Of a DNA stretch of 64,000 bases, positions 63,066-64,000 are shown piece after piece. Position 1 is the first letter of the stretch. Each line of letters opens with the position of its first letter. The stretch lies in the NCBI RefSeq assembly GCF_025263485.1, contig NZ_CP079863.1, forward strand, positions 930,001 through 994,000, given 5' to 3'. The translations under genes and the position numbers were made by a program. Below the pieces are notes generated by a model. That model made no database searches and was not told the DNA's origin. It was given only the letters and a program-made list of their open reading frames with translations. Source of the stretch: Mycobacterium sp. SMC-2. Lineage in GTDB: Bacteria; Actinomycetota; Actinomycetes; Mycobacteriales; Mycobacteriaceae.

Positions 63066-63521
63066 ATGAGCCAGCAACCGACGCCGCAAGAGGTCGACGA
63101 GTTTCTGAACGACAGGTTGGTGGGCGACGATTCGGCCCTGAGCGCGGCGGTACAGGCCAGCGACGCGGCCGGGTTGCCGCGGATCGCGGTGTCGCCTCAG
63201 CAGGGCAAGTTTCTGAGCCTGCTGGCCGGCGTCATCCGGGCGCACCGCATCCTCGAGATCGGCACGCTGGGCGGCTATAGCACCATCTGGCTGGCCCGCG
63301 GTGCCGGGCCGCAGGGCCGGGTGGTGACGCTGGAATACGAGCCCAAGCATGCCGACGTGGCGCGGGCCAACCTGGAGCGCGCGGGTGTCGCGGATCGGGT
63401 GGAGGTGATCGTCGGCGCGGCGCTGGACACGTTGCCCACATTGAACGGTGGCCCCTTCGACCTGGTGTTCATCGACGCCGACAAGGAGATTCTCAATGAC
63501 GTTGTCAAGCCGCCGCAGTAG
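63066..63521 (+). pseudogene. O-methyltransferase gene (Rv0187-like) truncated by an IS110-family insertion
   Basis: The frame from ATG 63066 encodes a family 3 (catechol/caffeoyl-CoA type) SAM O-methyltransferase: EIGTLGGYSTIWLARG is the SAM-binding motif, VTLEYEPKHADVARANLERA follows, and FDLVFIDADKE is the metal/acceptor motif. Family proteins are about 220 residues and continue after IDADKE. Here the homology stops at about 63488, and only about ten unrelated codons follow before a stop at 63519, inside the end of an insertion element. The gene is therefore cut at about residue 141; its 3' part should lie beyond the element, outside the window. The predicted product lacks part of the active site. 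Confidence 0.85.
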
Positions 63522-64000
63522 TGGTTGCGGGTTGGTAGACGGCGTGGTCGCGCAGCATGGCCCACAGGACGTTGAGTCGGCGACGGGCCAGGGCCAAGAC
63601 GGCTTGGGTGTGGCGTTTCCCTTCGGCGCGTTTGCGGTCGTAGTAGGTGCGCGAGGCGGGATCGGTGCGGATGCTGACCAGAGCGGACAGGTAGCAGGCG
63701 CGCAGCAGGCGCCGGTCGTAGCGGCGGGGGCGTTTGAGGTTGCCGCTGATGCGGCCCGAATCTCGCGGTACTGGGGCCAGACCCGAGACGCCGGCGAGGC
63801 GGTCGACGGAGGGGAAGGCGCTCATGTCGCCGCCGGTGGCGGCGAGGAACTCGGCGCCGAGGATGACGCCGAAGCCGGGCATGCTCAGGATGATTTCGGC
63901 GTGGCGGTGGCGGCGAAATCGGTCCTCGATCATCGCGTCGGTGTCGCCGATTTCGGTGTCGAGGGCCATCACCTCCTTAGCCAAGCGGGCGACCACGCCC
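63489..64000 (-). mobile_element. IS110-family element (IS900/IS1110-like), partial, right end
   Basis: The transposase-side end of an insertion element begins just after 63488, where the O-methyltransferase homology breaks, and runs past the window edge. In transposase orientation the flank is CTCCTT, which fits the CNCCTT half of the target consensus I recall for the IS900 group. Only about 15 bases lie between the end of the element and the transposase stop. The left end and the target's other flank are outside the window. Confidence 0.8.
63505..64000 (-). CDS. IS110-family transposase, C-terminal part
   Basis: About 165 residues of the C-terminal half, ending YQPATTTAAA with TGA at 63505; the start is beyond the window. 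The IS116/IS110/IS902 domain is clear: ILSMPGFGVILGAEFLAATG, then AFPSVDRLAGVSGLAPVPRD and SGRISGNLKRPRRYDRRLLR, then SRTYYDRKRAEGKRHTQAVL. These enzymes combine an N-terminal RuvC-like DEDD domain (not visible here) with a C-terminal serine domain and, in the family, use a structured bridge RNA to choose targets. The frame is intact as far as seen. Confidence 0.9.
   Translation of the reverse strand, partial: GVVARLAKEVMALDTEIGDTDAMIEDRFRRHRHAEIILSMPGFGVILGAEFLAATGGDMSAFPSVDRLAGVSGLAPVPRDSGRISGNLKRPRRYDRRLLRACYLSALVSIRTDPASRTYYDRKRAEGKRHTQAVLALARRRLNVLWAMLRDHAVYQPATTTAAA

Overview
The window is GC-rich chromosomal DNA from a slow-growing Mycobacterium. The evidence is a complete mce1 locus (mce1R, fadD5, yrbE1AB, mce1A-F, four mce-associated genes). 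Its flanks follow the M. tuberculosis H37Rv order from about Rv0144 to Rv0187 (methyltransferases, ptpB, fadE2, pntAa-Ab-B, adhE1, sigG, the Rv0183 lipase, bglS, mymT). H37Rv comparisons are from memory of that map, not from a search. The genes found here lack the PE genes H37Rv has in this interval. An IS110-family element of the IS900/IS1110 type points to the M. avium complex or a relative, but the species cannot be fixed from this sequence.

Layout. 1-11.4 kb: the end of a pirin gene, a TetR regulator, two SAM methyltransferases, an aldehyde dehydrogenase and a short-chain dehydrogenase; then ptpB and fadE2 on the minus strand; then the proton-translocating transhydrogenase operon. 11.5-32.6 kb: an accessory catabolic region sitting where H37Rv goes from Rv0158 to adhE1. 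It holds an alpha/beta hydrolase, a DapDH-like oxidoreductase, dehydrogenases, thioesterases, an F420-type (LLM) enzyme, an acyl-CoA dehydrogenase, a frameshifted 13E12 HNH gene, a class III CoA-transferase and a translationally coupled seven-gene operon (hypothetical, NIPSNAP-like, P450, zinc dehydrogenase, HpcH aldolase, SnoaL-like, SDR), followed by an enolase-superfamily enzyme. 32.6-50.4 kb: adhE1, a thioesterase, an SRPBCC protein and the mce1 locus. 50.5-58.4 kb: minus-strand lipoprotein, YhgE/Pip-like membrane protein, pirin, IclR regulator, alpha/beta hydrolase and sigG, with a second DapDH-like gene on the plus strand. 58.4-64 kb: monoacylglycerol lipase, two small conserved proteins, bglS, the copper metallothionein mymT with a perfect RicR-type box, and an O-methyltransferase gene cut by the IS110 element that runs off the window.

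How the parts work together. The mce1 block is a lipid-import system: two MlaE-like permeases, six MlaD-domain Mce proteins, four accessory Mam proteins and an acyl-CoA synthetase to activate the cargo, with a divergent GntR repressor. The accessory region looks like degradation of one or more unidentified hydrophobic or cyclic compounds through CoA thioesters. Three copies of one 30-bp imperfect inverted repeat precede three of its operons, about 13 genes including a TetR gene. This makes a single undescribed regulon the most interesting candidate in the window. No tRNA, rRNA or CRISPR array was seen, and no gene-free stretch exceeds 300 bases.
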